From: Brucella oryzae
Lineage (GTDB): Bacteria; Pseudomonadota; Alphaproteobacteria; Rhizobiales; Rhizobiaceae
Reading direction: 5' to 3'
DNA: 64,000 bases
NCBI GenBank assembly: GCA_012103035.1
Contig: JAAVLL010000002.1
Location: 558,001-622,000, forward strand
Positions 1 through 10,910 of this stretch are shown one piece after another; the stretch's first letter is position 1, and the number at the start of each line of letters is the position of its first letter. A program made the translations under genes and the position numbers. A model generated the notes under the pieces. The model did no database searches. It worked only from the letters and a program-made list of their open reading frames with translations, and was not told the DNA's origin.

Positions 1-643
1 TCCTGAAGGCCACGTTCAATGGCGGCGACGGCTCGTGTGATCTTGCGGGTGACGAAGGTTTCGCCGCGAAGCGGGCTTTCATGATTGAACAGAATGCCGT
101 TGGAAGCATGAAAGCCGTAAGCGTCGCGATAATTCACCGTCGTCCAGTAGGCGTAGAGCTTTGCCGTCGCATAGGGGCTGCGCGGCGCGAATGGCGTCTG
201 TTCGTTCTGCGCATGGGGCGAGCTGTTGCCGAAGAGTTCGGATGTGGAAGCCTGGTAGAAGCGGCATGTCTTGCCGAGCCCCAGGATTCGCATGGATTCA
301 AGCAGCCGCAGCGTGCCGAGCGCATCGGCATTCGCCGTATATTCAGGCGTTTCAAAACTCACCTGCACATGGCTCTGCGCGCCCAGATTATAAATCTCGT
401 CGGGCCGCACTTCCTGTATGACACGGCACAGATTGGTAGCATCCGTCAGGTCCCCGAAATGCAGGCGGAAGCGAATGTCCTCCTCATGCGGGTCCTGATA
501 GAGATGATCAATGCGCGCCGTGTTGAACGACGAAGACCGCCGTTTCAGACCATGGACGCGATAACCCTTTTGAGCAGAAGTTCGCTCAGATAAGCGCCAT
601 CCTGTCCGGTCACACCGACGATGAGAGCTGTTTTCTCCTGCAA
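1..643 (-). CDS. gmd: GDP-mannose 4,6-dehydratase, C-terminus beyond window
   Basis: Converts GDP-mannose to GDP-4-keto-6-deoxymannose, precursor of perosamine, fucose or rhamnose residues in surface glycans; cytosolic extended SDR. The N-terminal Rossmann motif [15 protein letters not shown], then [19 protein letters not shown] and the active-site stretch [12 protein letters not shown] (YxxxK) are visible. About 215 residues lie in the window; the family is about 360 long, so the C-terminus is cut at base 1. The start chosen is TTG at 643, with a GGAGGCAGG ribosome site just upstream. The frame breaks at the A-run complementary to 568-571, where one missing A restores LLLKKGYRV. The gene is divergent from the glycosyltransferase at 905; the 261-base gap between them must carry both promoters. 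Confidence 0.93.
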
Positions 644-904
644 GACCCTGCCTCCGATCAAAAACTCGATAGAACCATGTTAGCGATTTTCGCCAAGGGC
701 AGAACGGCTCCAAAACGGCAAATGCGGGCGGGAACATCGCTCTTCGGATGAGGTCTGAAGCGCGCCCGGCATGGCCGGTTTCACCCAAAGAGGTAGGCGG
801 TTCGCCCGCTGTCGGTGCGGGCCATGCCTTTGTGTTTCTTGCGGTATCCGCCGCGCTGTTGCGATCCTTCTGCTTAACCGGACCAAGCAATAGGAAGCGA
901 AATC

Positions 905-2174
905 ATGCGTGTGGTGCTTGCCAATCGTTACTTCTACCCGGACCAGTCGGCGACCAGCCGCATGGTGACGAGCCTCGCCCATACGCTGGTGCGTGAAGGC
1001 ATCGAGACGACGGTGCTGGCAAGCCGCTGCTATCACGACAATCGGACGGACATTCTGCCCGCGCGCGAAACGATCGACGGCATCGATGTTCATCGCATAT
1101 GGACCTCGGGCTTCGGTCGGGGAAAGCTTGTCGGGCGCGCGGTCGATTATGCGACCTTCCATCTGTCCGCTGCGGCCTGGTTTGCGTCGAATGCCAGAAA
1201 GGACGATGTCTGCGTCGTCTGCACCGATCCGCCGCTTCTTTCCGTTTCGGCAGCACTCCCAGTCCGTATGCGCCGGGCAAAGTTGGTCAACTGGGTGATG
1301 GATCTTTTCCCGAAACGGCGATGGAACTCGGCCTCATCAAGCCCGATACGGTTTCAGGCAAGCTCGCCCTGATCCTGCGCAACTGGTCGATGCGCCAGTC
1401 GGCGCTGACCATCTGCCCGATAGAGCGCATGGCGCAATATCTTTCGACAAGGGACATTCCGGCGGAAAGCCTGAGCGTGGTTCACCACTGGGCCGACCGC
1501 AATGAAATTGTTCCGGTCGAACCGGCGCGAAACCCCTTGCGCCGCGCCTGGGGTTGGGACGGAAATTCGTCATCGGCTATTCGGGCAATTTCGGGCGTGC
1601 GCACGAATTCAAGACAGTTCTCGATGCCGCCGAACGGCTCAAGCATATGAAGAGCATTGTCTTTCTGATGATCGGCGAGGGGCAGCAGCGCGGCTTTGTC
1701 GAAAGCGAAGTCAAACGACGCGGCCTGACCAATGTGATGATGAAACCGTTCCAACCCGTTGATAAACTTTCCGAAAGCCTCGGTGCTGCCAATGTGCATC
1801 TGGTCTCGCTGAAGCCGGAGTTGGAACATTGCATCGTGCCCAGCAAGTTCTATGGCGTGCTTGCGGCTGCGCGACCGACAATCTTCATCGGCGATACGGA
1901 AGGCGAGATCGGCACGATTGTTCGCGATTTCCAGTGCGGCATGGCGCTGCGGCCGGGCGAAGTGGATGCGCTGGTCAACGCGATCCTTCATCTGCGCCAC
2001 TCGCCGGTCAGCCGCATGTCGATGGGCAACAATGCCCGCTATCTGATGGAAACGGCCTATTCGCGCGAATATGGCGCTGCCGTCTGGCAATCCGCCGTCT
2101 CGCGGCTCGAGGAAAAGGTGGCGCCGCAAGCCATGCCGGTTCTCGACCGGCAGTTCCAGCCGAGAGAACTATGA
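905..2174 (+). CDS. Group 4 glycosyltransferase (WcaI/WbuB-like), frameshifted
   Basis: Likely transfers a sugar from a nucleotide donor onto a lipid-linked glycan at the inner face of the membrane. The start MRVVLANRYFYPDQSATSR is the typical N-terminus of WcaI/WbuB-type GT4 enzymes. The C-terminal half has the donor-domain pattern GYSGNFGRAHEF followed by HCIVPSKFYGVLAAARPTIF, in which PSKFYGVLAAG is a family signature. Corrected length is about 423 residues, normal for the family. Two breaks: a lost C in CCC at 1309-1311 and a lost T in TT at 1554-1555. The stop overlaps the start of the next gene (ATGA at 2171), indicating coupling. The acceptor and donor sugars cannot be read from sequence. 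Confidence 0.85.
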
Positions 2175-3402
2175 TGGACGGGCCGGTCGTCGTCAGCCAG
2201 CTTGGCGCGCGCATGCATTATGCGGTGCCGCGCATTTTGAAGCCGGCGAAAGGCTTGCGCATTTCTATACCGACATATGCGCGCTTCAGGGGTGGCCGCG
2301 CCTGCTGAACAGCCTGCCGCCGTCAATGCTGCCCGCATCGGTGCGGCGACTGGTGGGGCGTACACCGCAAGGCATTCCGCAGGACCGAATGACCACATTT
2401 CCGCCTTCGGCCTGCACTCTGCTGTGCGCAGGCTTTCCAATCAGGCGCGGCCGAAATCAACGGCTAATGCCATATGGGCAGGGGAAACCTTCGGCAGGCT
2501 GGTCGCCCAAAGCGGCTTTCACGGCGCAAGCGGAGTCTATGCTTTCAGCGGTGAAGCACTGGAACTGCTGACGGCGGCAAAACGGCAGGGATTGTGGACG
2601 GCGGTGGAGCAGATGATCGCGCCGCGCACCATTGTCGACCAGCTGGCTTGCGAGGAAGAGGTGCTTAATCCGGGCTGGCAGCTCCCGGTCGCAAATGACG
2701 TCCATGCCGATGTTTTTGCCGCGCGCGAGCAGGCGGAATGGCAGATCGCCGATGCTGTGGTTTGCCCTTCCGATTTCGTGGCGCGCCATGTGATCGAGGC
2801 AGGCTGTATGCCCGAAAAGTTGTCGTGGTGCCCTATGGTGTGGATGCCCGTTTCCCGCCGGATGCGCGTCCGCGTCTGCCGGGACCGCTGCGGGTGTTGA
2901 CCGTTGGCGCGGTCGGGCTTCGCAAGGGCTCTCCCTATGTCGGCGCGGTGGCGCGGGAGCTTGGCGACATGGCGCAATTCCGCATGGTCGGGCCGATCAC
3001 TGTCCTGCCGGAGGCGCGCGCAAAACTCGCCGCAACGGTCGAGCTGACAGGACCGATACCGCGCAGCGAAATGCGCGCCCAGTTCGAATGGGCGGACGTG
3101 TTTTGTTGCCGTCGCTTTGTGAAGGATCGGCCACGGCAGTTTATGAGGCACTTGCCGCCGGTTTGCCGGTGATCTGCACGGACAATACCGGCAGCGTGGT
3201 GCGGCACGGGATCGACGGCTATATCGTCCCGATCCGCGATGTGCGCGAGACGGCAGAGATTTTGCGACAGTTTGCCGGAACTCCGGCGGCACTTGCCCGG
3301 ATGAGCGACAGCGCACGTGAGCGGGCCAGTGACTTCACCGTTTCACGCTATGGCGAGCGGCTGGTGGCGGCACTGGCACAGCATTCGAGGGCAGGCGCAT
3401 GA
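2171..3402 (+). CDS. Group 4 glycosyltransferase, four frame breaks
   Basis: Second of three coupled glycosyltransferases. Reconstructed it runs about 411 residues: an N-terminal acceptor domain (VSQLGARMHYAVPRIFEAG), PSDFVARHVIEAG in the hinge, VVVPYGVDARFPP, and the donor-binding C-terminal domain with LLPSLCEGSATAVYEALAAG, the EX7E-type motif of GT4 enzymes. Breaks lie at the T-run 2235-2238, the C-run 2401-2402, the A-run 2815-2818 and the T-run 3101-3104; adding one base to each gives a continuous protein. Start is ATG at 2171 or 2174 (same frame). The end overlaps the next gene. Function is inferred from fold motifs only. Confidence 0.82.
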
Positions 3403-4587
3403 TGAAGATCGTTCATGTCATCGGTTCCTACGATCCCGCCAAGGGTGGTCCACAGGCTGTCGTGGTGCGGCTGGCCGCAGCGCAAGCCTCGCTCGGTCAT
3501 GAGGTGACAATCGTAAGCTATTGTGATGATGAGGTGAGCAGTCGCGCAGCCAAGGCTGCCCTGACGATCCCCGGCTTTGACAAGGTGCGTACGCTGCTGC
3601 TGGCGATGCCCGACCTGCGGGAAACCCTGTTTGGGGAGCCGCCGCGAAAGCCATGGAAGCGCTGGTGCGTGCGGCAGATTTTGTCCATCTGCATGGCATA
3701 TGGGAAACCAATCTGTTGCGGGCTTCAATGCTCTGCCGCCATTATGGTGTGCCTTACTGCGTGCGCTGCATGCTCGACAGGTGGAGTATGCAGCAAAGCG
3801 CATGGAAGAAGAAAATCGCCTTGAAGCTCGGTTTTCGCCGGATGCTTGACGGGGCTGCTTTCATTCAGGCGCTCAATGCAGACGAAATTGAACTGATGCG
3901 GCCCCTCGGCCTGAAGCCGCCATCGATGATGATCCCGAACGGCATTTTCCTCAACGAGGTTGAGGGTGACGGTGCCGTTGTGCCCGGATTGCCGGACCGG
4001 CCCTATGTGCTGTTTCTGTCCCGGCTTCATTACAAGAAAGGCCTCGATATTCTTGCCGATGCCTTTCGTCGGGTCGCCCCTGTTTCCTGACGTGGATCTG
4101 GTGGTCGCCGGGCCTGATGGCGGGGCGGAAGACGAGTTTCGCCAGCGTATTCACCAATACGGGTTGGAAAAGCGGGTACATATGACCGGCGGGCTTTATG
4201 GCCCGGCCAAGATCGCCGCACTGAAACGGTCAGCCTGCTTCTGCCTGCCGCCGACAGGAGGGATTCAGCGTGGCCATAACCGAGGCGCTTGCCTGCGGCG
4301 TGCCGGTCGCGATCACGGATGCCTGCCATTTTCCGGAAGTAGCCGAAGCTGGCGCCGGTGTGGTTTGTGCGCTTGATCCGATGGCTGTGGCCTCAGCGCT
4401 AGAGAAGATTCTGGAAGACCCGACCCAAGCAAAGCGGATGGGCGCTGCAGGTGCAAGGCTCGTGCGGGACAATTACACCTGGCCGCGCATCGCACTCCAG
4501 ACAATTGCGGCCTATCAGAGTTTTCAGTCACAAAGGACCGATGCCGTTGCGGGCCGCAAGGCGCTTCGGTCCGTTCCTGCATCCTGA
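3399..4587 (+). CDS. Group 4 glycosyltransferase, three frame breaks
   Basis: Third gene of the forward trio. The N-terminus MMKIVHVIGSYDPAKGGP is a GT4 acceptor-domain start, followed by HLHGIWETNLLRASMLCRHY (typical of WcaA/RfaB-like enzymes), IPNGIFLNE, FLSRLHYKKGLDIL and the donor motif QEGFSVAITEALACG, which becomes readable when the frame is corrected near 4243-4257. Breaks: the G-run 3633-3636 (lost G), about 4072-4090 (net -2 or +1), and about 4243-4257 (net -2 or +1). Corrected length is about 397 residues. It converges on the acetyltransferase gene, with a gap of only four bases between the stop codons. Confidence 0.82.
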
Positions 4588-4591
4588 GAAT

Positions 4592-5185
4592 TCAGTGCTT
4601 TTGCCGCAGGCGCACCGGCTTTGCCGGATTGCCGGCATAGACCATCCATGGCTCCATGTCGCGGAAAGACACCCCGCGGGCGCCTAGAACCGCGCCCTCG
4701 CCAATGGTTACGCCCGGTCCGACGAAGGCTTCAGCCGCAATCCAGCCATAAGGTCCGATGTGGATGGGCGCTGCCGTGAGCGGAAAACCCGCCTGATCGA
4801 TATTGTGTCCCGCTGTGCACAGATGCGCGCGCTGCGAAACGATGGCGAAGGGCGCAAGCGTGACAGGCGCGACGTTATAGCAGAGCGCGCCGGGTCCGAG
4901 CGATGCGTGCGCGCCCATGGCCAGATTGGCTGGCCACCAGATGCGCGCACTGCCGCGCACGATGGCAGTTCCGTGCACCTTTGCACCAAAGGCACGCAGC
5001 ACCGCGCCGCGCCAGCGCCACAGGAAGGATGGTGTCCATGCCGCCAGCACCAGCCAGCTTGCCTGCCAGATCAGACGCTGGAGGCGGTGCCGGAATGTGA
5101 AGGTCGCGCCGCCTTCCATGGGGCGTGACGACGCCTTGCGGCCGCTGACCGGGATGGGCGGGTTTTTCTGCGATGCGACGGACAT
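4592..5185 (-). CDS. WcaF-like hexapeptide O-acetyltransferase
   Basis: Predicted left-handed beta-helix acetyltransferase that would O-acetylate a polysaccharide sugar using acetyl-CoA. It is 197 residues, the usual size for WcaF/colanic-acid-type enzymes. The N-terminal helical segment (LIWQASWLVLAAWTPSFLW) is followed by hexapeptide-like repeats and the catalytic-region stretch LCTAGHNIDQAGFPLTAAPI, then IGPYGWIAAEAFVGPGVTIG and YAGNPAKPVR at the end. ATG 5185 has an AAAGGA site at suitable spacing; ATG 5194, three codons earlier, is the alternative. It is one of the few genes here with no frame break, and lies downstream of the wecA-type operon on the same strand. Confidence 0.85.
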   Translation of the reverse strand: MSVASQKNPPIPVSGRKASSRPMEGGATFTFRHRLQRLIWQASWLVLAAWTPSFLWRWRGAVLRAFGAKVHGTAIVRGSARIWWPANLAMGAHASLGPGALCYNVAPVTLAPFAIVSQRAHLCTAGHNIDQAGFPLTAAPIHIGPYGWIAAEAFVGPGVTIGEGAVLGARGVSFRDMEPWMVYAGNPAKPVRLRQKH

Positions 5186-5289
5186 TGCGGTCATCCTTTA
5201 CGAAAACTGCGGCAGGCCAGCGCTTTGCTGCGGCGGCATGGGCAGGTAGACGGAGCTGTTGCGGATACGACAGAAGGACAGGACGGGGA

Positions 5290-6478
5290 TCAAAACAATG
5301 CCATATGCAGCCACACGGTCACGACCCAGTCGGTCTGGTGCGAAATGGCGTGCATCGCAGGCACGATCGACAGCATATAGGTGAGTTGTCCCAGCATCTC
5401 GCCGGCCATGGCCGTCTCCCAGAGCCGCCGCATGGCCCAGGCGAGCACAAGGAACTTCAGCGCGCCGAAATACCAGAAAGATGAAAATGCATCGACAAGA
5501 CCGGTCTCGGTTGTGCCTGTGATGGGATTGTAGTCGCGGCTCGGCTCGGGTGTGTCCAGACGCAACGCTTCCTTGATATCGGCCCCGACCAGTTGTGCGG
5601 GCACGAAAGTGAACACGATGCGGTTCCAGTGAAACTTGCCGTAGTCGAATTCAAGCCGCCGGTCGACCTCATCGATAAGCTGCACGGCATTGCGCATTTC
5701 CAGCCCGCCGCGTTCCAGCGTTTTGTTGAAATTGGCGGCGTAGTCGATCGCCATGATGTCATCGAGGACGAAGCCGGAAGCTGCACGCGTGATCTGGCGG
5801 TAATCGCCCATGCTGGTCATCAGGAATGTGCCTGCAAAAATACCGACGAATATTATGATACGAGGCATGACCATGCGGCGATAAAACCACACGGCCAGCA
5901 GGATCATCAGGAATAGCTGGATCGCTTCGGCACGTTTTCCGGTCACCAGAATACGGTCCAGATAAAACCAGATCGAACAGGATTATCGCCAGCGCAAACC
6001 ATGACGGTCGCCGCACGAAGCATAGCAGGGCAATGGCCAGGCCATAGGGCATAAGCTGCGCAAAGAAGAGATAGACCACCGGCATGCCGGTCATCTGCAC
6101 GCCAATGGAGACCTCGCCGGGGAGGCGGCTCAGGAGAAAGTAGAAAACGGCGCCGAAGGCAGACAGGACGGCTGCGGCCCATATCAGCCGCCTTTCGCTG
6201 AAGCTCATGCTGAGAAACCTGATCGGGCGGCGCGCCATGCGCCAGCCGAGAACCAGCATGGCAAGGGACAGGATGCCCATCACCATCGTCTTGGCATAGG
6301 CGCCTGATGGCAGAAACTGGTCGTGCACGAGGGCGGGAAGTTGCGGCAGCAGGAAGCCGAAAGTCATGACGCCTGCAAGGAACGGAAACTGGTACATGCG
6401 TTCCGGACGTGAGAGGAGACCGCCTGCCAGAAGGCAAAGGACGAAACCGGTGAAAATCCATGTTAGCGAGAGGTTCAT
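5290..6478 (-). CDS. Putative O-antigen/exopolysaccharide polymerase (Wzy-like)
   Basis: Multi-pass inner-membrane protein, about 396 residues after correction, dominated by hydrophobic segments (WIFTGFVLCLLAGGLL, MGILSLAMLVLGW, VYLFFAQLMPYGLAIALL). Position at the end of an operon with a WecA-type transferase, and the membrane topology, suggest a Wzy-type polymerase or ligase; such proteins have very little conserved sequence, so this is inference from context. Start ATG 6478 has GGGAGG six bases upstream and overlaps the stop of the DUF218 gene (ATGA). The frame breaks near 5955, where a T-run seems to have lost two bases. No catalytic residue can be assigned. Confidence 0.6.
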
Positions 6479-7093
6479 CCGGTGCCTCCCGCCAGAGCGC
6501 ATATAGTCGACAGATCAGGCGGCGGTTCGCCCGACGAAAGATCCTGCGGGAAAATACGGCCGGAAATGAGATACCAGCCGAGTTTCACATATTCCCTGGC
6601 GACGAGTTCCACGTCTGCGGGGTTGCCGGAAAGCCGGGGCGTCCGCCATCGCCGCCTATAGGAGACGAGATGAAATGCATCTGGGGCAAGCGGCGCGAAA
6701 GCTCGCTATGGCGCGGCGCGAATGATACCAATTGGTCACGATCAGCGCGCTTTTCGCCTTGATTTCGCGCATGACGGGCGCGGAAAACCGCGCATTCTGC
6801 CATGTGCTGCCCGACTGGCATTCCACGAAGATCGCCGATGGCTTCACGCCGTTGCGGATCATGATCCGCTTGTTTGAAAGACAGTCGCCGTCGCCTGTGA
6901 CAAGGATCACTGGCGAACGCCCTTCCTTCCAGAGGCGGGCGGCCTCCACCGCGCGGGGCGGTCCATCTCCGCCTGGCACCACGATCACATCGGCTTTGCC
7001 GCCGTCGTCCTGCAAGGTCAGAACCGGCTCGGAGAAGAACATCGCGGCGAGCCCCATCAAAACGGCGCAGGGCAGAATAACGAGAAGCATCAT
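6475..7093 (-). CDS. YdcF/DUF218 family membrane-anchored protein
   Basis: A DUF218 (YdcF-like) protein of about 205 residues with one N-terminal membrane segment (MMLLVILPCAVLMGLAAMFF). Family motifs are visible: VIVVPGGDGPPRAVEAARLW, ILVTGDGDCLSNKRIM, TWQNA and ALIVTNWYHSRRAIASF, then HLVSYRRRW after a frame correction near 6690-6695 (net +1 or -2). DUF218 proteins are linked to envelope processes (ElyC/SanA relatives), but the reaction is unknown. It is translationally coupled on both sides by ATGA overlaps (7093/7090 and 6478/6475), which makes a role in the same polysaccharide pathway likely. Confidence 0.8.
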
Positions 7094-7977
7094 ACCATAC
7101 GCCGTTCCGGTGTTTCGGCTTCGTGTGGGCGTCCGGCAGATACAGCATCTGCGAGGAGCGCAGATCGGCGCTGGCGCTGCTCTTCCATTTTGACGACGAT
7201 CATGAACTCGTAGGCGGCAAGCAGGCGGCAATAGAGATAGCCCGGCTTGCCATCGAGAAATCCGCCGCGCAGCAGGTACATATAAAGGAACCGCAGGCTC
7301 GGCCTGAACGGCATATGATAGGAGAGCGACTTCAATGCCCGTCGTCGCCGTTCCGGAACTGTCGAAAGAATACCGCCCCAGTCGATCTTGCGTTCGAGCA
7401 GGCGCGAGGCGGACAGATCAGCCTCTGCGGAAGAATAACGGTTGTGCTTGTCGTACCAGGCTTCAAGGCCCTTGTTGAAACTGTAATGGATGAAGTGAGC
7501 CTGCAATGCACCCTCTGGCCCGCCGCTGGCACGGGAATGCACCGAGCGTTCGAACCGGACCCGGTCGGGCCGGACGAGCCGCGTAATCCATGTCGGATAG
7601 AGGCTGGCATGCCGTATCCAGCGCCCCATGAACATGTTCTTGTAGCGTGCCTTGAAGAAGACTTCGGGTCGCGTGGCATCGGCGGCGATTGCCAGCATTT
7701 CGTCGCGCAGGTCTGGCGGGGTGATTTCGTCCGCATCGGGTGTATAGACCCAGTCATGCTTGAAGCTGATCTCGGTCAGGCCATACATGCGCTGGCGGTC
7801 TTCGGTATCGTAGTTACGTTGGAAAACGCGGGCACCTGCCGCTTTCGCAATCTCGACCGTGCGGTCGCTGCTGTAGGAATCGAGGATGACGATGTCGTCG
7901 CACCAATCCAGCGAGGCCAGACAGGCAGGCAGGTTTACCTCTTCGTTCAGCGTCATGATGAGTACGGAAACATTCAT
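7090..7977 (-). CDS. Family 2 glycosyltransferase (WaaE/KdtX-like)
   Basis: Intact 295-residue GT2 enzyme. It begins MNVSVLIMTLNEEVNLPACL, has the sugar-nucleotide motif ILDSYSSDRTVEIA and the metal-binding TPDADE (DxD), then YPTWITRLVRPDRVRF. This arrangement resembles the WaaE/KdtX group that adds glucose or similar residues to LPS core or capsule; substrate is not deducible. Two C-terminal hydrophobic stretches (RFLYMYLLRGGFLDG, AAYEFMIVVK) may associate with the membrane. It overlaps the stop of the WecA-type gene and the start of the DUF218 gene, so the four minus-strand genes are one coupled unit. Confidence 0.87.
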   Translation of the reverse strand: MNVSVLIMTLNEEVNLPACLASLDWCDDIVILDSYSSDRTVEIAKAAGARVFQRNYDTEDRQRMYGLTEISFKHDWVYTPDADEITPPDLRDEMLAIAADATRPEVFFKARYKNMFMGRWIRHASLYPTWITRLVRPDRVRFERSVHSRASGGPEGALQAHFIHYSFNKGLEAWYDKHNRYSSAEADLSASRLLERKIDWGGILSTVPERRRRALKSLSYHMPFRPSLRFLYMYLLRGGFLDGKPGYLYCRLLAAYEFMIVVKMEEQRQRRSALLADAVSAGRPHEAETPERRMV

Positions 7978-9119
7978 GAAGTTGCCCCAGGATAAGTGAT
8001 GTTCGGTTTGGTGGTCGGGTTGGCCTCGGCCATTGAGGCGGTAACGATCGGACGTGCGCCTCTGGTCATGCGCAGCACGAAAACTGTGTGTGCTGCGGCG
8101 GGAATCACCAGTGCGACAAGCATTGGCCAGGCGGGTATGTGGAGACGGATGGCGATATAGGTGATGGCCCCGCCTGTCAGGTTGAGCGCCATGACCGCCA
8201 CGGCTGTTTGTCCGCAGGAAAGCCCCGCATCCATCAGCAGATGATGCAGATGCTGCCTGTCAGGGGAGAACGGACTTCTGCGTGCGGACATGCGACGCAC
8301 GATCAGGCTCAGCGTGTCGATGACCGGAACGATGACGATCCAGATCAGGATGGGAAAGGCGATGGCCACAGTGCCGCTGGCAAGGATGAGGATAAATCCG
8401 GCAAGGGCCGCGCCGAGAAATGCTGCCGCCGTCACCAAGGAAAAGGCTTGCCTTTGTGCGCCAACGATGCCGCATGTTGAAGACGAGAAAGCCGAGGCAG
8501 GCGGCTGCAAGTGCCAGCGCCTGCAGCCCAAGGCGATGTTCGCCAACCCCAAAACCGATGACGGCCAGCCAGAAGAAGGCGGCAGCACTTGCCGATCCCG
8601 CCAGCCCGTCAACGCCGTCGCTCATATTGACCGCATTGACGAGGCCGACAATGAAAGCAAGTGCGATAATCAGGAAAAGCGGTCCGGTGAGGATCTCGAT
8701 CAGCATTTCCGGGGCGGGCGCCGTAGCGGGGTCGCTGCCGTCTGGAGCAAGCCCGAGATAAGTCTGCCGCATCCCGGCGATGGTGATTATCAGGAAGGCA
8801 GCAAGCAACTGTATCGCCAGACGCGGCGCGACGGGTAGGTTGAAGCGATCATCGATAACACCGGCGACAAGGATCAGCATAAGCCCCGGTACCAAGGTCA
8901 TGGCGTTGGCATGGCCCGAAATGCCGAAAGTCAGCAGTGCGGCTGCGCAGAACGAGAGAAAATGGCGATTCCGCCGCAAAGCGGGACATTTCCTTCATGT
9001 CTCTTGCGGGCATCGGGAATGTCTATGAGATACCATTCGCGTGCCAGCCCGCGAAAACCGACGCAGAAGGCAACGGAAAGAGCGAAGGCCAGAAGCGTGA
9101 TCCAGGAAAGACTCGTCAT
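7974..9119 (-). CDS. WecA-type undecaprenyl-phosphate sugar-1-phosphate transferase
   Basis: Polytopic MraY/WecA-family enzyme that would load the first sugar-1-phosphate onto undecaprenyl phosphate, starting repeat-unit synthesis. Visible landmarks: IDIPDARKRHEGNVPLCGGI, VAGVIDDRFNLPVAPRL (catalytic aspartates), NAVNMSDGVDGLAG, SLFLGDGGS and the cytosolic DRQHLHHLLMDAG. Corrected length is about 382 residues. Breaks near 8945 (lost base) and near 8420-8430 (net -2 or +1). Start ATG 9119 follows GGAGGAGAC. It heads an operon with the GT2, DUF218 and polymerase-like genes, and is divergent from the flippase gene across a 266-base gap. Confidence 0.9.
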
Positions 9120-9385
9120 GTCTCCTCCAAGGCGCGTGCAAAAGATCAAACTCTGGAAATTTTACCTACAGCCAGTGCCATCCACGACTTGGCTTTAGAG
9201 CGTGCCGCATACTCCTTTCAGGTCAGGTGCTAACACCAAGGGCGACGTTTCGTGCGTGTCGCAAAGCGTTATCCTTGGAACAGGTGAAGAAGGGCAGAAA
9301 GGCCGTCTTGTCGAACGATCCGGGGATAAGGCATCGTGAAACCGAAATTGCTTAACCTATCCAGGCTCGTTTCGAGGAGCGGATC

Positions 9386-10887
9386 ATGAACGGCAGCCGC
9401 AGGGCATTCTCATGGCGGCGCTGGAGCAATATGCCGCGCTGATCTTCAATTTCCTCACGGTTGTCATCGTCTCCAGATTTCTCGACCCCGCTGAGACGGG
9501 CATGGGAGTCATTGGCATCAGCATTTCGGCTATTGTTTTTCGCTCCGGGAATTTGCGAGCGCCGAATTTCTCATCAAGCTTGATCGTGTGGAAGATAAGG
9601 ATCTTCAGACATCGCTGACATATTTGATGAGCGTAACATTGGTGCTTGCAGTCATTCTCTATATGCTGCGAGGGTTTTTCGCCGCTTCCTATCAAGAGCC
9701 GAAGCTCAGTGTCTTTCTCGACATCACAATCGCGGCTGCCATTATCGAAACCCTGGCCATGCCGATCATTGCGCTGCTGCGGCGTGAAATGGCCTTCGGC
9801 ATCCTCGCCCGTATCCGGACTGCCGGTTCGGGAGTCGGTGCGCTTGTCACGATCGTTACTGCTTATATGGGGTTCGGCTATCTCTGCTTTGCGATTGGTC
9901 TGCTCGCTTCGGCTGCAGTCACGACCACATTTTCCATCGCTATTCATCCGCTGCGACGGCTGTTGCGACCGACATTCGCCAGCATCGATCAAGCCTGGCG
10001 CTTCGGCATTTACTTAGGCGCGAATTCCAGCCTCGGCAAAATCTGCGAGACGTTTCCGTCGCTTATTCTGGGGCGTTTCATGCCTGTTTCGCAGGTCGGC
10101 ATCTATAATCGTGCTGGAACGGTCAGCGGGTTGCCGGATCGGGTCATCCTCTCGGCGATCTTTGCCGTAGCATTTCCCATGTTGTCTGCGCAGGTGCGTG
10201 AGGGCGTCGATATACGCCAGTCCTATATTCGTGCGCTATCCTATATCAGCGTGGTTTATTGGCCCGCTCAGGCCGTACTGGCCCTCCTGGCATATCCGGC
10301 GGTGCGTATCATTCTGGGCAATGGCTGGCATGACGCAGTCCCCATCGTCGCTCTTTCCTGTGTCGCGAACATGTTCTGGTGTCCGGTCCTGCTGACTTAT
10401 CCGCTGCTGATGGCACTTGGTCACAACCGGGACGCCTTCGTCTTCAGCCTGATTTCGCGTTCGGTCGTGGCGCCCGTATTATGTGTGGCAGCGTTCTTCG
10501 GCCTGTTCGCAGTTGTGCTCAGCCAGTTCATCACGTCGCCGTTCCAGATGGTCGTTTCGATCCTCTATGTAAAAATACGTTTCCTTTTCGCGCCGGGAGC
10601 TTTTCGGCGCATTCGCGCATAGCGCCCTGGTAACGGCACTGACCCTTCTTTTGCCATTGGCGGCTTTAGCAGCCAACGGGTTCTCGTTCGATTTTCCGCC
10701 GCTTTACGGTATTGGGATCGGACTTCTTGCTGCCTTGAGCTGGATTGCCGCCGTCTTCGTCACCCGGCACCCATTTGGCGAGGAACTGAGCCATGTCTTC
10801 ATTACATTTGCCAATATGAGTGCTCTCAATCGCCGGATTTTCCGGCGTTGGCGCAACGGGCTGACATCTTCGACCCCGGCGGAATAA
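9386..10887 (+). CDS. Wzx-type polysaccharide flippase (MOP superfamily)
   Basis: Polysaccharide export flippase moving lipid-linked repeat units across the inner membrane. About 501 residues after correction, with some 12 hydrophobic segments; typical Wzx/RfbX stretches are LEQYAALIFNFLTVVIVSRF near the N-terminus, then AWRFGIYLGANSSLGKI and GRFMPVSQVGIYNRAGTVSG. Start ATG 9386 has GGAGCGG upstream; that start needs one extra G at 9401-9403 (AGGGCATT) to enter the frame. Further breaks: the T-run at 9535-9540 and about 10580-10590 (a T-run short by two). With the WecA-type and Wzy-like genes opposite, it completes a Wzx/Wzy-dependent system. Confidence 0.85.
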
Positions 10888-10910
10888 GCGGTTACTGCGA
10901 GGGAATGCAA

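Noticed and set aside
81..593. 170-residue plus-strand frame at the window start
   Set aside because: Antisense shadow of gmd, whose motifs are unambiguous.
905..4587. Degenerating glycosyltransferase pseudogenes
   Set aside because: The breaks are one-base losses in homopolymers and the same defect occurs in xylA, xylB, tctA and others, so error is likelier than decay.
7123..7995. 290-residue plus-strand reading frame
   Set aside because: It mirrors the intact GT2 gene on the minus strand; codon-phase shadow in GC-rich DNA.
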